NCBI RefSeq assembly: GCF_014235765.1
Contig: NZ_JACMYH010000001.1
Coordinates: forward strand, 1,984,001-2,048,000
DNA: 64,000 bases
Reading direction: 5' to 3'
Source of the DNA: Pseudomonas baltica
GTDB taxonomy: Bacteria > Pseudomonadota > Gammaproteobacteria > Pseudomonadales > Pseudomonadaceae
Position numbers and translations under genes: made by a program. This document shows positions 49,041-58,864 of this stretch, one piece after another. Below the pieces are notes generated by a model. It was given only the letters and a program-made list of their open reading frames with translations. It was not told the origin of the DNA and searched no databases. The stretch's first letter is position 1, and each line of letters starts with the position of its first letter.

Positions 49041-49719
49041 GTACCGTGCGGATCAGCCGCGAGGGCTTGTCATTGTCGCGCAGGCGTTGGCGCAGGCGGC
49101 TGACCGCCATGTCGACGATGCGATCCAGCGGCATCGGCTCGCGCCCGCGAGTGGCGTTGCCGATGGTATCGCGGTCGAGGATCTGCTGCGGATGGTCGAG
49201 GAACAGCTTGAGCAAGGCAAAGTCGGCACCGGAGAGGAACACCTCTTCCCCGTCGGTGTGAAACAGGCGGTGGCTGACGGTATCCAGCCGCCAGTCGTCG
49301 AAGCCGAGTACTTCGCCACTGCGCTCGCTGGCGAACTGGCTGCGTCGCAGCAACGCCTTGATGCGCGCCTGCAGCTCGCGCGGGCTGAACGGCTTGCCCA
49401 GATAGTCATCGGCTCCCAGCTCGAGGCCGATCACGCGGTCGGCTTCGTCGGAGCTGGCGGTCAGCATGATGATCGGCACCTGGGCCATGCGCGGATGCTG
49501 GCGGATCCAGCGGCACAGACTGAAGCCATCTTCGTCGGGCAGCATGACGTCGAGAATCACCAGGTCGGTGCCGACCTCGGCGCCAAGCGCTTCGCGAAAG
49601 CCCGCGCCATCGGCCGTGGTGCGCACGGCGAAACCGGCGCGGCTAAGGTAGGTGTCCAGCAGTTCGCGGATGTCCTGATCGTCATCGACCAGCAGGATCG
49701 ATTTGCCGACAGTGCTCAC
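48997..49719 (-). CDS. gltR: Response regulator GltR
   Basis: 240 residues from ATG 49719. An OmpR-type receiver with phospho-acceptor D57 (DLVILDVMLPDEDG) and conserved Lys in LGKPFSPREL is joined to a winged-helix DNA-binding domain (RIVDMAVSRLRQRL, then IRTVRGSGYLL). It controls the gts/oprB genes downstream, and in P. aeruginosa also toxA. It is translated just before gtrS, with overlap. Confidence 0.95.
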   Translation of the reverse strand: MSTVGKSILLVDDDQDIRELLDTYLSRAGFAVRTTADGAGFREALGAEVGTDLVILDVMLPDEDGFSLCRWIRQHPRMAQVPIIMLTASSDEADRVIGLELGADDYLGKPFSPRELQARIKALLRRSQFASERSGEVLGFDDWRLDTVSHRLFHTDGEEVFLSGADFALLKLFLDHPQQILDRDTIGNATRGREPMPLDRIVDMAVSRLRQRLRDNDKPSRLIRTVRGSGYLLAAHVAPV

Positions 49720-49784
49720 GTGGGCGTCCTTGTTGTCATTGCCGGGTCGATACGCCCGGCTTTTTTCAAGGGCTGATTAAACGC

Positions 49785-50738
49785 TCAAGCCTGCGCCTGT
49801 TGCAAGGCCACGCCTGCGCCCAACAGCCCGGAGAACTCGGCCGTGACCACCCACACCGGGATGCCCTTGAAGTAATCGCTCATGCAGCCCTTGTCGGCGA
49901 AGCTCTCGGCGAAACCGCTTTGCATGAAGATGTCGAGAAAGCGCGGGATCACGCCACCGACGATGTACACGCCGCCCCGGCCGCCCACGGTCAGCACGTT
50001 GTTGCCTGCCACCCTGCCCAGGAAGCGGCAGAATTGCTCCAGGGTTTCCCGAGCGACGGGGTCGCCGGCAAGCCCGGCGTCGGTAACCTCCGCAGGCGAA
50101 GTGCAGGAAGGCGTGTGGCCGTCCACTTCGCACACAGTTTGATACAACCGTAACAACCCACCACCGCTGAGAATCGTCTCGGCGCTGACGTGACCGATCT
50201 GCGCTTCGATGTGCGCGCGCAGTTGGGCTTCGCGCGCGCTGCCGACGGGCAGGTCGACATGGCCGCCCTCACCCGGCAATGCCATCCAGCCGTTGCGCAG
50301 GGCGATCAACGTGCCCACGCCCAGCCCCGTGCCTGGGCCGATTACCACTGCCGGACGTGCGGGATCCGCTTCGCCCTCGCAGACCAGCTGGTATTCATCG
50401 GGCTGTAGACGGGTCATGCCCAACGCCATGGCGGTGAAGTCGTTGATCAGCAGCAGGTGCCCGATCTGCAGGCTTGCGCAGAATGCCTTGCGGCTCAGGC
50501 GCCAATGGCTGTTGGTGAAGCGGAACTCGTCACCGTCCACCGGGCCCGCTACCGCCAGGCACGCGGCGCCGATGTCGCCCTTCTGCAGCTTGAGGTCGGC
50601 CATGTACACACCGATGGCGTGCTCGGGGCTGGTGTAGTCTGCCGTGGGGAAGACCCGAACCGAATGCAGTGCATCGTTTTCCCAGAGGGCGAAACGTGCG
50701 TTGGTACCGCCGATGTCGCCGATAAGGGCGAGTGTCAT
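49785..50738 (-). CDS. glk: Glucokinase
   Basis: 317 residues. ATG 50738 overlaps the edd stop as ATGA. The ATP-binding phosphate motif [14 protein letters not shown] is at residues 7-20; the sugar site [12 protein letters not shown] near residue 96 and PGTGLGVG near residue 135 mark the bacterial ROK-independent Glk group. It phosphorylates glucose imported by GtsABCD. It is cotranscribed with edd and followed by gltR 66 bases on. Confidence 0.96.
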   Translation of the reverse strand: MTLALIGDIGGTNARFALWENDALHSVRVFPTADYTSPEHAIGVYMADLKLQKGDIGAACLAVAGPVDGDEFRFTNSHWRLSRKAFCASLQIGHLLLINDFTAMALGMTRLQPDEYQLVCEGEADPARPAVVIGPGTGLGVGTLIALRNGWMALPGEGGHVDLPVGSAREAQLRAHIEAQIGHVSAETILSGGGLLRLYQTVCEVDGHTPSCTSPAEVTDAGLAGDPVARETLEQFCRFLGRVAGNNVLTVGGRGGVYIVGGVIPRFLDIFMQSGFAESFADKGCMSDYFKGIPVWVVTAEFSGLLGAGVALQQAQA

Positions 50739-52561
50739 CGCAAAATCTCCAACCCCGAAGTGAAGGCACTGGCGCCTTGCTCGGCCGAGCTGAAGGCTTG
50801 GCGCATGAACCCGAACAGTTCACGCCCGCACCCTACGCCATTGGCCAAGGTGCCGACCGCCGGGGTGCGGCTGGCCAGCGTCTGGGCATCGACGCGTACC
50901 TGCAAGGTACCTTCGACACCGTCGACCCGGATGATATCGCCATCGCGCACCAAGGCCAACGGGCCACCGCTGGCCGCCTCGGGACTGACGTGAATCGCGG
51001 CGGGAATCTTGCCGGACGCGCCGGACATGCGCCCGTCGGTGACCAGCGCGACCTTGAAGCCGCGATCCTGCAGCACGCCGAGAAAAGGCGTCATCTTGTG
51101 CAGTTCCGGCATGCCGTTGGAGCGCGGCCCCTGGAAGCGCATGACCGCGACGAAATCCTTTTCCAGTTCGCCGGCCTTGAACGCATCGGCCAGCTCCTGC
51201 TGGTCCTGGAACACGCGGCACGGCGCCTCCACTACTTGGTTCGCCAACGCCACGGCAGACACTTTCATGACGCCCCGACCCAGATTGCCTTCCATCACGC
51301 GCAATCCACCCTCGGCCGAGAAAGGCCGTGCCACGGGGCGCAGGATGGTTTCGTCGAGGCTCGCCTCGGGACCCTCGCGCCAGACCAGCCGACCCTCTTG
51401 CAGAAACGGTTCGCGGGTGTAGCGGCTCAGGCCATGACCGGCCACCGTGTTCACGTCCTCGTGCAACAGGCCCGCTGCGAGCAACTCGCGAATCAGGAAA
51501 GCCATGCCGCCAGCTGCCTGGAAATGGTTGATGTCAGCCTTGCCGTTTGGATAGACATTGGACAGGGTGGGCACCACTTCGGACAAATCGGCCATGTCCT
51601 GCCAGGTCAGGATGATGCCCGCAGCCATGGCGATCGCCGGCATGTGCAGGGTGTGGTTGGTCGAACCGCCCGTCGCGTGCAGGGCGACGATCGAATTCAC
51701 CAGCGACTTTTCATCGACGATGCGGCCGATGGGCGTGAACTCGCCGTTGGCCTTGGTCAGGCGTGTCACCTGATGGGCTGCCTCGTGAGTCAGCGCATCG
51801 CGCAGCGGTGTGTTGGGATTGACGAACGAGGCCCCCGGCAGGTGCAACCCCAGCACTTCCATGAGCAACTGGTTGGTGTTGGCCGTGCCGTAGAACGTGC
51901 AGGTGCCCGGACTGTGGTAGGACTTCATCTCCGATTCGAGCAATTCTTCACGGCTCGCCTTGCCCTCGGCATAACGCTGGCGAACATCGGCCTTCTCCTT
52001 GTTGGAGATGCCCGACGGCATTGGCCCGCCGGGGACGAAGACCATCGGCAGATGGCCAAAGCGCAGCGCGCCCATCATCAGGCCCGGAACGATCTTGTCG
52101 CAGATGCCGAGCATCAGGGCGCCATCGAACATGTTGTGGGACAAGGCCACGGCCGTGGACAGCGCGATGGTTTCACGACTGGCCAGGCTCAGTTCCATGC
52201 CGGCCTCGCCCTGGGTCACGCCATCGCACATGGCCGGCACGCCACCGGCGAACTGGCCGACCGAGCCGATCTCGCGCAACGCCTGCTTGAGCTGCTCCGG
52301 GTAGGTTTCGTAGGGCTGGTGCGCCGAGAGCATGTCGTTATATGACGAAACGATTGCGATGTTGGTCGCATTCATCATGCGCAGTTGGTGCTTGTCTTCG
52401 GTGCCGCACCCCGCTACTCCGTGGGCAAAGTTCGCACACTGCAGCTTGCCGCGCATGGGCCCGTCGCTGGCAGCGCTGTCGATCAGTTGCAGGTAGTGCT
52501 TGCGGGTAGCTTGGCTACGCGCAATCAGCCGTTGGGTGACCTCAAGGACGCGGGGATGCAT
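50735..52561 (-). CDS. edd: 6-phosphogluconate dehydratase
   Basis: 608 residues from ATG 52561; the open frame runs to 52633 but homology begins at [16 protein letters not shown]. Edd removes water from 6-phosphogluconate to give KDPG. IlvD/Edd-family stretches are visible with Fe-S cysteines in [23 protein letters not shown] and [13 protein letters not shown]. It heads edd-glk and diverges from gap-1. The HexR operator at 52684-52698 controls it. Confidence 0.97.
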   Translation of the reverse strand: MHPRVLEVTQRLIARSQATRKHYLQLIDSAASDGPMRGKLQCANFAHGVAGCGTEDKHQLRMMNATNIAIVSSYNDMLSAHQPYETYPEQLKQALREIGSVGQFAGGVPAMCDGVTQGEAGMELSLASRETIALSTAVALSHNMFDGALMLGICDKIVPGLMMGALRFGHLPMVFVPGGPMPSGISNKEKADVRQRYAEGKASREELLESEMKSYHSPGTCTFYGTANTNQLLMEVLGLHLPGASFVNPNTPLRDALTHEAAHQVTRLTKANGEFTPIGRIVDEKSLVNSIVALHATGGSTNHTLHMPAIAMAAGIILTWQDMADLSEVVPTLSNVYPNGKADINHFQAAGGMAFLIRELLAAGLLHEDVNTVAGHGLSRYTREPFLQEGRLVWREGPEASLDETILRPVARPFSAEGGLRVMEGNLGRGVMKVSAVALANQVVEAPCRVFQDQQELADAFKAGELEKDFVAVMRFQGPRSNGMPELHKMTPFLGVLQDRGFKVALVTDGRMSGASGKIPAAIHVSPEAASGGPLALVRDGDIIRVDGVEGTLQVRVDAQTLASRTPAVGTLANGVGCGRELFGFMRQAFSSAEQGASAFTSGLEILR

Positions 52562-52683
52562 GTGAAGAACTCCAGGCTTTGGGGGCGACCTCTGCAACAC
52601 TCTGTCCGAACTACGACCCGTGTCAGGGCTCAAAGCCCTGCAGGCAAGAATCGATGTGAAGGAAGGGTTGTACCGGTCACTCG

Positions 52684-52698
52684 TTGTAGATAGAACAA
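52684..52698 (-). promoter_or_regulatory. HexR operator of edd-glk
   Basis: TTGTAGATAGAACAA is an exact TTGT-N7-ACAA palindrome in the edd/gap divergent region, nearer edd (123 bases before its ATG). It matches the HexR consensus without mismatch. Confidence 0.88.
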
Positions 52699-52745
52699 AA
52701 TATTGCCACTAAAAAGGCTTGTTTTCTATTTCTATGCGAATAATC

Positions 52746-52760
52746 TTGTAATTCCAACAA
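52746..52760 (+). promoter_or_regulatory. HexR operator of gap-1
   Basis: TTGTAATTCCAACAA is a second exact TTGT-N7-ACAA site, 75 bases before the gap ATG. The two operators are 62 bases apart, so each divergent promoter has its own. The remainder of the 274-base gap shows no other clear signal. Confidence 0.88.
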
Positions 52761-52835
52761 CAAAACAGATTACGTGACCTGCTTGCCCGGACCTGATCCA
52801 AGGGGAATCACCCAATCTGATCACAGGAATCACTC

Positions 52836-53837
52836 ATGACCATTCGCATAGCAATCAACGGTTTTGGCCGCATCGGCCGCAATGTCCTGCGGGCACTCTA
52901 TACCCAAGGTTACCGCCAGGACCTGCAGGTCGTCGCCATCAACGACCTGGGTGACAGCGCGATCAACGCTCACCTGCTCAAGTACGACACGGTGCATGGC
53001 ACTTTCGACGGCACGGTCGAGCACGACAAGGAAGGCCTCACGGTGAATGGCGACCGCATCTCGGTCAGTGCCATCCGCAACCCGGCGGAACTGCCGTGGA
53101 AGGCCGAGAACATCGACGTGGTGTTCGAGTGCACCGGCCTGTTCACCGACCGTGAAAAGGCTGCCGCGCACCTGACGGCCGGCGCGCGCAAGGTGATCAT
53201 CTCGGCACCGGCCAAGGGCGCCGATGCCACCGTGGTGTACGGCGTCAACCACGACGTGCTGCGTCAGTCCCACGACGTGATCTCCAACGCTTCTTGCACC
53301 ACCAACTGCCTGGCCCCGGTGGCCCAGGTGCTGCACCGCGAGCTGGGCATCGAGCAGGGCCTGATGACCACCATCCACGCCTACACCAACGACCAGAACC
53401 TGATCGACGTGTACCACAGCGACCCCTACCGCGCCCGCTCGGCGACCCAGTCGATGATCCCCAGCAAGACCGGCGCTGCCGAAGCCGTTGGCCTGGTGCT
53501 GCCGGAGCTGGCCGGCAAGTTGACCGGCATGGCGGTGCGCGTGCCGGTGATCAACGTCTCGCTGGTCGACCTGACCTTGAACCTTTCGCGCGAAGCCAGC
53601 CGCGACGAGATCAATGCGCTGATGCATGCCGCGGCCGAGCAGTCCAAGGTGCTGGGCTACAACACCCTGCCGCTGGTTTCCACCGACTTCAACCACAATC
53701 CGCTGTCGTCGATCTTCGATGCCAACCACACCAAGGTCAACGGCAAGCTGGTCAAGGTCATGGCCTGGTACGACAACGAGTGGGGCTTCTCGAACCGCAT
53801 GCTGGACAACTGCCTGGCGCTGATCAACGCCAAGTAA
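52836..53837 (+). CDS. gap: Glyceraldehyde-3-phosphate dehydrogenase, type I
   Basis: 333 residues from ATG 52836 with an AGGA site. The NAD-binding [10 protein letters not shown] is at residues 7-16, the active-site cysteine C154 lies in [12 protein letters not shown], and the late [12 protein letters not shown] stretch is intact. It oxidises the triose phosphate made by Eda. The divergent partner of edd and one of three HexR targets here, it corresponds to the catabolic Gap-1 of P. putida. Confidence 0.97.
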   Translation: MTIRIAINGFGRIGRNVLRALYTQGYRQDLQVVAINDLGDSAINAHLLKYDTVHGTFDGTVEHDKEGLTVNGDRISVSAIRNPAELPWKAENIDVVFECTGLFTDREKAAAHLTAGARKVIISAPAKGADATVVYGVNHDVLRQSHDVISNASCTTNCLAPVAQVLHRELGIEQGLMTTIHAYTNDQNLIDVYHSDPYRARSATQSMIPSKTGAAEAVGLVLPELAGKLTGMAVRVPVINVSLVDLTLNLSREASRDEINALMHAAAEQSKVLGYNTLPLVSTDFNHNPLSSIFDANHTKVNGKLVKVMAWYDNEWGFSNRMLDNCLALINAK

Positions 53838-53919
53838 GGCCCCATAGCGGCTGGATACGGTGGATGCCGTCTCCAGCCGCGATACCTCTTGCAAAGATCG
53901 CGACTTGACCAGGCGCACA

Positions 53920-53938
53920 GATGAGAAGCATTATCATC
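53920..53938 (+). promoter_or_regulatory. Fur-box candidate before the ECF sigma gene
   Basis: GATGAGAAGCATTATCATC resembles the 19-base Fur consensus (GATAATGATAATCATTATC), sharing the outer GAT and ATC and the central CATTATC half. It lies 26 bases before the sigma-factor start, where iron-loaded Fur would block transcription, as for other FecI-type genes. Confidence 0.6.
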
Positions 53939-53963
53939 TTCTGCTTTCCGTCCGGGCAATTCC

Positions 53964-54485
53964 GTGAGTCAATCACGCTTCAATTCCGTTTTTCTCTCCC
54001 AACGCTTGAGTCTGCTGCGCACCCTTCAGCGCATGGTACGCAACCCCAGCACCGCCGAAGACCTGCTTCAGGAAACCTACCTGAGGGTGAATCGTGCCCT
54101 GGGTGAGCGACGCATCGAGCACCTCGAACCCTTCGTCTTTCAGACAGCACGCAATCTGGCCCTGGATTACCTGCGCTCACGGCGGGTGCACGAGCGAACC
54201 ATGGTCGAAGATGTGCCCCTCGACGTGCTACAAAGCATTGCAGCAGTGGCCAGCAGTCCGGACGAGGTCGCCCATGCGGAGCGCCTTCTGGCCAGGCTGA
54301 CCATCAGCCTGGCTCGACTGACGCCGCGCCAGCAGCGGATTTTCATCCTGAGCCGAGTGCATGGCAGCAGTTATGTGGAAATTGCCCATGAGCTGCACGT
54401 CTCGGCAAGCACCGTGCAAAAGGAATTGAAATTGATCATGGCGATCTGCATCGGTGTCGCCCAGCGCCTGGAGGAGCATCCGTGA
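53964..54485 (+). CDS. hasI: ECF sigma factor, FecI/HasI type
   Basis: 173 residues from GTG 53964. Region 2 reads AEDLLQETYLRVNRAL and FQTARNLALDYLRSRR, region 4 LTPRQQRIFILSRVHG and SYVEIAHELHVSASTVQKEL, the complete ECF plan. It would direct RNA polymerase to the receptor gene downstream when the anti-sigma factor is signalled. The heme-oxygenase gene in the same cluster supports heme rather than siderophore signalling, hence the HasI name, which is an inference. A GTGA overlap links it to the anti-sigma gene. Confidence 0.9.
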   Translation: MSQSRFNSVFLSQRLSLLRTLQRMVRNPSTAEDLLQETYLRVNRALGERRIEHLEPFVFQTARNLALDYLRSRRVHERTMVEDVPLDVLQSIAAVASSPDEVAHAERLLARLTISLARLTPRQQRIFILSRVHGSSYVEIAHELHVSASTVQKELKLIMAICIGVAQRLEEHP

Positions 54486-55420
54486 ATCGGCAGCATCTAC
54501 CAGAGCGAGCGCCACCGACGCCTGCCATGGAGCAAGCCATCGATTGGTTGATTGCCCAGCCTTGCACCGACCCCACCGAGCAAAGGGCATTCGAGGCCTG
54601 GCTGCTGGCCGACCCCGAACATGCCGCGGCATTCGAGCAGGCCCGCGCGGTATGGCACGGCGCGCCGGTTCACCAGGCCGCCGTCGCCCTGCAAACGCGG
54701 CGCCGACTGCCGGCCTGGCGTCGGCATTGGAAACCACTGGCTAGCGCCGCAATGCTGGTGGTAGGCGTATTGAATTTCACCCACCTGCCGCTGCGCGTAC
54801 AGGCCGCTCATCTGACCCAGGTCGGCGAACGGCAACACCTGCAACTGGAAGACGGTTCCAAGGTACTGCTCAACACCGATTCGGCTTTCTCCAGCCGCAT
54901 CGACACCCGGCAACGCAGCGCACGCCTGTACGAAGGCGAAGCCTTTTTCGAGGTGCCTCCCAGCCGTCGGCAACCCCTGAAGGTGCAAGCAGGCCCGGTG
55001 CGTGCCGATGTGCTCGACAGTGCCTTCGCCGTGAGCTACCACGATGGCCAGGCACAAGTGCGGGTGCAGCGCGGCAACGTCGACCTCAGCGCCAGCCACG
55101 ACGAGACGGTGCGCCTGAACGCCGGCGACAGCATACGCATCGGCCCCAGGGGATTCGGCACGCGTGAGCGGCTCGATCCACAGAAGGATCTGGCCTGGGT
55201 CCACGGCCGTTTGATCTTCGAGAATTGCCCAATGGGCGAGGTGCTTGCCGAACTTCGGCGCTATTACCCGGGGTGGATCATCAACACCGACAAGAAGCTC
55301 GAGCAGGTGGCAGTGACCGGCAATTACCGCCTGGACAACCCGCTCGAAGTGGTTCGCTCGTTGGCTCAGGTGACGTCGGCACAGGTGCGGGAGTTTCCGG
55401 CGCTGGTCATCCTGAACTGA
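54482..55420 (+). CDS. hasS: FecR-family anti-sigma factor
   Basis: 312 residues from GTG 54482, overlapping the sigma stop. The N-terminal cytoplasmic part (about 1-80, with the DUF4880-like segment AIDWLIAQPC and RAFEAWLLADPEHAAAFEQA) binds sigma. One membrane helix lies near 88-105, then the FecR domain (GERQHLQLEDGSKVLLNTDSA) in the periplasm, and a C-terminal STN-like stretch (FENCPMGEVLAELRRYYPG). It keeps the sigma factor silent until the receptor binds its ligand. The symbol is by position in the heme cluster. Confidence 0.9.
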   Translation: MNRQHLPERAPPTPAMEQAIDWLIAQPCTDPTEQRAFEAWLLADPEHAAAFEQARAVWHGAPVHQAAVALQTRRRLPAWRRHWKPLASAAMLVVGVLNFTHLPLRVQAAHLTQVGERQHLQLEDGSKVLLNTDSAFSSRIDTRQRSARLYEGEAFFEVPPSRRQPLKVQAGPVRADVLDSAFAVSYHDGQAQVRVQRGNVDLSASHDETVRLNAGDSIRIGPRGFGTRERLDPQKDLAWVHGRLIFENCPMGEVLAELRRYYPGWIINTDKKLEQVAVTGNYRLDNPLEVVRSLAQVTSAQVREFPALVILN

Positions 55421-55564
55421 CGGATACGTCATTGCCATGAACCGAGACACCGCATAATTATTTTTACGCTGTAGCGCTTCCCCATCCGTCTAGTCATAGC
55501 CAATGCAACTGATTCGCATTCGGATCAGTAACACTATAACGATACGCGACAGGGAGCGCTTTCG
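55421..55564 (+). promoter_or_regulatory. Promoter region of the TonB receptor with a dyad
   Basis: CTGATTCGCATTCGGATCAG at 55509-55528 is an imperfect inverted repeat 37 bases before the receptor ATG. It could be a regulator site; it is not a good Fur box. A CGTC at about 55486-55492 could be an ECF -10, but no convincing partner -35 was found. Confidence 0.35.
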
Positions 55565-58123
55565 ATGTCCAAAGGTTTCACTCGTCCTCAGTTTCACCAC
55601 TCGGTGCTCACCGCTGCCCTGCTGCTGGCCGCCGTGCCGGCCGTGGGCAGCGCTGCGGAGCTGACACCGAACAGCGCCCGCATCAGCGTCAATCACGCCT
55701 TCAGCATCGCTCGGCAGCCTCTGGCGTCGGCCTTGAACGGCTTCAGCACCACGACGGGATGGCAGGTCGGACTGCCCGCCGAGCTTGCCCAGGACGTCAT
55801 TTCACCCGGTGCGCGCGGTAACCTGACGCCGGAACAGGCACTGGATCGGCTGCTCGCGGGGACACCCTTGCGCTACCGAAAAATCAGCGCCAACAACGTT
55901 GTACTCGAGCGCAGCTCGCCGGGCGCCGTGATCGCCCTGCAACAGATGACCGTCAGCGCCACACGCCAGGAACAAAGCGCCGACAGCGTCCCGAGTACCG
56001 TCAGCGTCCAGGGCCGCACGCAGCTGGACCGTGACAACGTCAACACCCTTCAGGACCTGGTGCGTTACGAACCGGGCGTCTCCGCAGGCGGCACCGGTTT
56101 GCGCAGCGGCCTTACCGGCTACAACATTCGTGGTATCGACGGCGACCGTGTGCTCACCCAGGTCGATGGCGTCGAGGTGCCGGATAGCTTCTTCAACGGC
56201 CCCTATGCGCAAACCGAGCGCAATTACGTCGACCCGGAAATCGTCAAGCGGGTGGAAATCCTGCGCGGGCCGGCGTCGTCGCTCTACGGCAGCAGTGCCA
56301 TCGGTGGGGTGGTCAGCTACTACACCCTGGACCCGGAAGATATCATCAAACCCGGCAAGGATGTCGGCGCACGCCTGAAGACCGGTTACAGTTCGGCAGA
56401 CGAAAGCTGGCTGAACTCGGCTACCGTGGCCGGCCGTTCGGGTGACTTCGATGCCCTCCTGCACCTGAGCCAGCGCAATGGCCACGAGACCGAATCCTAC
56501 GGCGACCATACCAGCACAGGGCTGAGCCGCACCGCAGCCGACCCCAAGGACGTGCGCTCGACCAATGTCCTGGCCAAGCTGGGCTGGAACTACGCCGACG
56601 ATGCTCGATTCGGGCTCACCTACGAAAAGTACAAGGACGACCGCGATGTTGATTTGAAAAGTGCCTATGGCGGCCCCTATGCAAATGGCAGGCCGCTGAA
56701 TTTCTATCAGTCGCGCGGTGGCAACGACACGATCACCCGCGAGCGCTTCGGCTTGAATCACGACTTCGAGCTGGACAGCGTCGTGGCCGATCACATCAAG
56801 TGGAGCTTGAACTACCAGATCGCCAAGACCGACCAGCACACCGAAGAGCACTATGTCGTCCCGCGCGCGCGCGATGTGTTGCGAGCGCGTGACACTTTTT
56901 ACAAAGAGCGCCAGTGGGTGTTCGACCTGCAACTGGACAAGGCCTTCGAGTTGGGACAAACCGATCACCTGCTGACCTACGGCACCAACATACGCCAGCA
57001 GAAGGTTACCGGCTCACGCAGCGGCTACGGGACCTGCTTGACCGTGATGGGCAGTTGCCGAGCCATCGGCGCCGACAGCGCGGCCGATCGCCTGGTCAAA
57101 TCCAGCGACTTCCCCGACCCGACCATCAACACCTACAGCCTGTTCGTCCAGGACGAGATTCGCTGGAACCAGTGGACCTTGCGACCCAGCGCCCGCTATG
57201 ACTACACCCAGCTCAAGCCCCGCCTGAGCGATGAGTTCCTGCGCACGGTCAACCCCACTGGCGAGTACACCGTGGCCGACAACGACCGGAACTGGCACCG
57301 GTTGTCACCCACGCTGGGCGTGACCTACGACTTCGATGACCACTACACCTGGTATGGGCAGTACGCCGAAGGCTTCCGCACACCTTCGGCCAAGGCGCTT
57401 TATGGCCGTTTCGAAAACCTTGGCGCAGGCTATACGGTCCAGCCCAATCCGGATCTGGAACCGGAAAAAAGCAGAAGTTATGAAACCGGCCTACGCGGCA
57501 AGTTCGAGGCAGGCACCTTCGATATCGCGGTGTTCTACAACCAGTACCGCGACTTCATCAACGAGGATGCGGTCAGCCCCGGGGCGACGTCCGCCGTGTT
57601 CCAAAGCAACAATATCAAGCATGCCACCATCAAGGGCGTCGAGCTCAAGGGCCGCTTGAACCTGGACAGCTTCGGTGCACCGCAAGGTCTCTACAGCCAG
57701 GGCTCCATCGCGTACGCCCATGGCAAGAACGAAGACAACGGCCAACCGATCAACAGCGTCAATCCTCTCAAGGGCGTATTCGGCCTGGGCTACGAGCAGC
57801 AGCAGTATGGCGGCCTGCTCAGTTGGACACTGGTCAAGCGTCAGAACCGAGTGGACAGCAGCGCGTTCAAGTCGCCGGACGGCAGCGGTGTGTTCAAAAC
57901 GCCTGGCTTCGGCATCCTCGACCTGGCCGGTTACTACAAGGTCACCGACGACGTCACGGTCAACGCCGGCCTGTACAACCTCACCGACAAGAAATACTGG
58001 CTATGGGACGACGTGCGCAGTTATGACGGCGTGGGCGAAGCGGCGGTGACATCACCCGCCAACCTCGACCGCCTCACTGCTCCCGGTCGTAATTTCGCGA
58101 TCAATCTGGTTTGGGACATCTGA
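55565..58123 (+). CDS. hasR: TonB-dependent heme/hemoprotein receptor with N-terminal signalling (STN) domain
   Basis: 852 residues. A signal peptide (about 1-30), a secretin/TonB short N-terminal domain (about 40-115, FSIARQPLASALNGFSTTTG and LLAGTPLRYRK) for signalling to the anti-sigma factor, a TonB box-like MTVSATRQ near residue 128, a plug (LQDLVRYEPGVSAGGTG and RVEILRGPASSLYGSSAIGG) and a 22-strand barrel ending in WDI are seen. Heme-receptor landmarks occur as FRTP and NPDL, but the stretch between them has no His, unlike HemR/PhuR types. No hemophore gene adjoins. Heme is inferred mainly from the next gene. HasR is the best name; a siderophore receptor is possible. Confidence 0.85.
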   Translation: MSKGFTRPQFHHSVLTAALLLAAVPAVGSAAELTPNSARISVNHAFSIARQPLASALNGFSTTTGWQVGLPAELAQDVISPGARGNLTPEQALDRLLAGTPLRYRKISANNVVLERSSPGAVIALQQMTVSATRQEQSADSVPSTVSVQGRTQLDRDNVNTLQDLVRYEPGVSAGGTGLRSGLTGYNIRGIDGDRVLTQVDGVEVPDSFFNGPYAQTERNYVDPEIVKRVEILRGPASSLYGSSAIGGVVSYYTLDPEDIIKPGKDVGARLKTGYSSADESWLNSATVAGRSGDFDALLHLSQRNGHETESYGDHTSTGLSRTAADPKDVRSTNVLAKLGWNYADDARFGLTYEKYKDDRDVDLKSAYGGPYANGRPLNFYQSRGGNDTITRERFGLNHDFELDSVVADHIKWSLNYQIAKTDQHTEEHYVVPRARDVLRARDTFYKERQWVFDLQLDKAFELGQTDHLLTYGTNIRQQKVTGSRSGYGTCLTVMGSCRAIGADSAADRLVKSSDFPDPTINTYSLFVQDEIRWNQWTLRPSARYDYTQLKPRLSDEFLRTVNPTGEYTVADNDRNWHRLSPTLGVTYDFDDHYTWYGQYAEGFRTPSAKALYGRFENLGAGYTVQPNPDLEPEKSRSYETGLRGKFEAGTFDIAVFYNQYRDFINEDAVSPGATSAVFQSNNIKHATIKGVELKGRLNLDSFGAPQGLYSQGSIAYAHGKNEDNGQPINSVNPLKGVFGLGYEQQQYGGLLSWTLVKRQNRVDSSAFKSPDGSGVFKTPGFGILDLAGYYKVTDDVTVNAGLYNLTDKKYWLWDDVRSYDGVGEAAVTSPANLDRLTAPGRNFAINLVWDI

Positions 58124-58135
58124 TAATGGCACTGT

Positions 58136-58174
58136 AGGGGCAGATAACCGCTGCCCCTGTGGTGGGATTTTTTT
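58136..58174 (+). terminator. Probable terminator after the TonB receptor
   Basis: AGGGGCAG (58136-58143) pairs with CTGCCCCT (58151-58158) around a seven-base loop; a T run follows at 58168-58174, about ten bases away. The gap to the T run makes it a weaker intrinsic terminator, so some transcription may pass into the heme oxygenase gene. Confidence 0.6.
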
Positions 58175-58236
58175 ACGGTCCGCTGTGAGTTGATTCGTCT
58201 CGTCTAAACAGCACCGCATTTTTCAAGGAACTCGCA

Positions 58237-58854
58237 ATGACCGTCACCGAGCACATTCAGGACCACGCCCCACTGCGCTCCGCTCGCTTGCGCGCGATCA
58301 GCCAGGCGTTGCACGACAGCCTGGAAAACACCGTGGCCCGCTACGCGCCATTCGATACGCCGCAAAGCTATGCGCGCTTTCTGCAGATGCAGTACCTGTT
58401 CCAATCCGAGTTGCAACACCTGTACAACGACCCGGCCCTGATCGCCTTGTTTCCCGATCTGCCCGAGCGATGCCGCGCAGAGGCGGCCAAGGCCGATCTG
58501 ATCGATCTGGGCGTGGCCATTCCGCAACCTGTTCCGGGCGCCCTCAGCGAGCCCAGTCAGGCCACGGCGCTCACCTGGATTCGCGTCTCCGAAGGGTCTA
58601 AACTCGGCGCCGCCATCCTGATCAAACGGGCTAACGCCTTGGGTTACACCGCCAGTTTCGGTGCTCGCCATTTGGCCGAACCCGAGGGCGGGCGCGGCAA
58701 GGGCTGGAAAGCCTTCAACGCGATCTTCGACGCCCTGCCGTTCAGCGCGGCTGAAGAAGCGCAAGCTGATCAGGCGGCCAACGATGCGTTTGCGCGCTTG
58801 CAGGTGCTGCTGCAACACACCTACGCCGACCACAAGGAAACGGCGCCGGCCTGA
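58237..58854 (+). CDS. hemO: Biliverdin-producing heme oxygenase
   Basis: 205 residues from ATG 58237 with an AAGGA site. The proximal heme-ligand histidine is H26 (AISQALHDSLENTVA), the same position as in P. aeruginosa PigA/HemO. The distal helix reads ALTWIRVSEGSKLGAAIL with the conserved EGS-LG pattern. It opens imported heme to biliverdin, CO and iron in the cytoplasm. Placement after the sigma/anti-sigma/receptor genes completes an iron-from-heme module. Confidence 0.93.
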   Translation: MTVTEHIQDHAPLRSARLRAISQALHDSLENTVARYAPFDTPQSYARFLQMQYLFQSELQHLYNDPALIALFPDLPERCRAEAAKADLIDLGVAIPQPVPGALSEPSQATALTWIRVSEGSKLGAAILIKRANALGYTASFGARHLAEPEGGRGKGWKAFNAIFDALPFSAAEEAQADQAANDAFARLQVLLQHTYADHKETAPA

Positions 58855-58864
58855 CCCCCACTGT

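Noticed and set aside
55509..55528. Fur box before the TonB receptor
   Set aside because: The dyad CTGAT-N10-ATCAG lacks the AT-rich GATAAT hexamers; left as an unassigned dyad.
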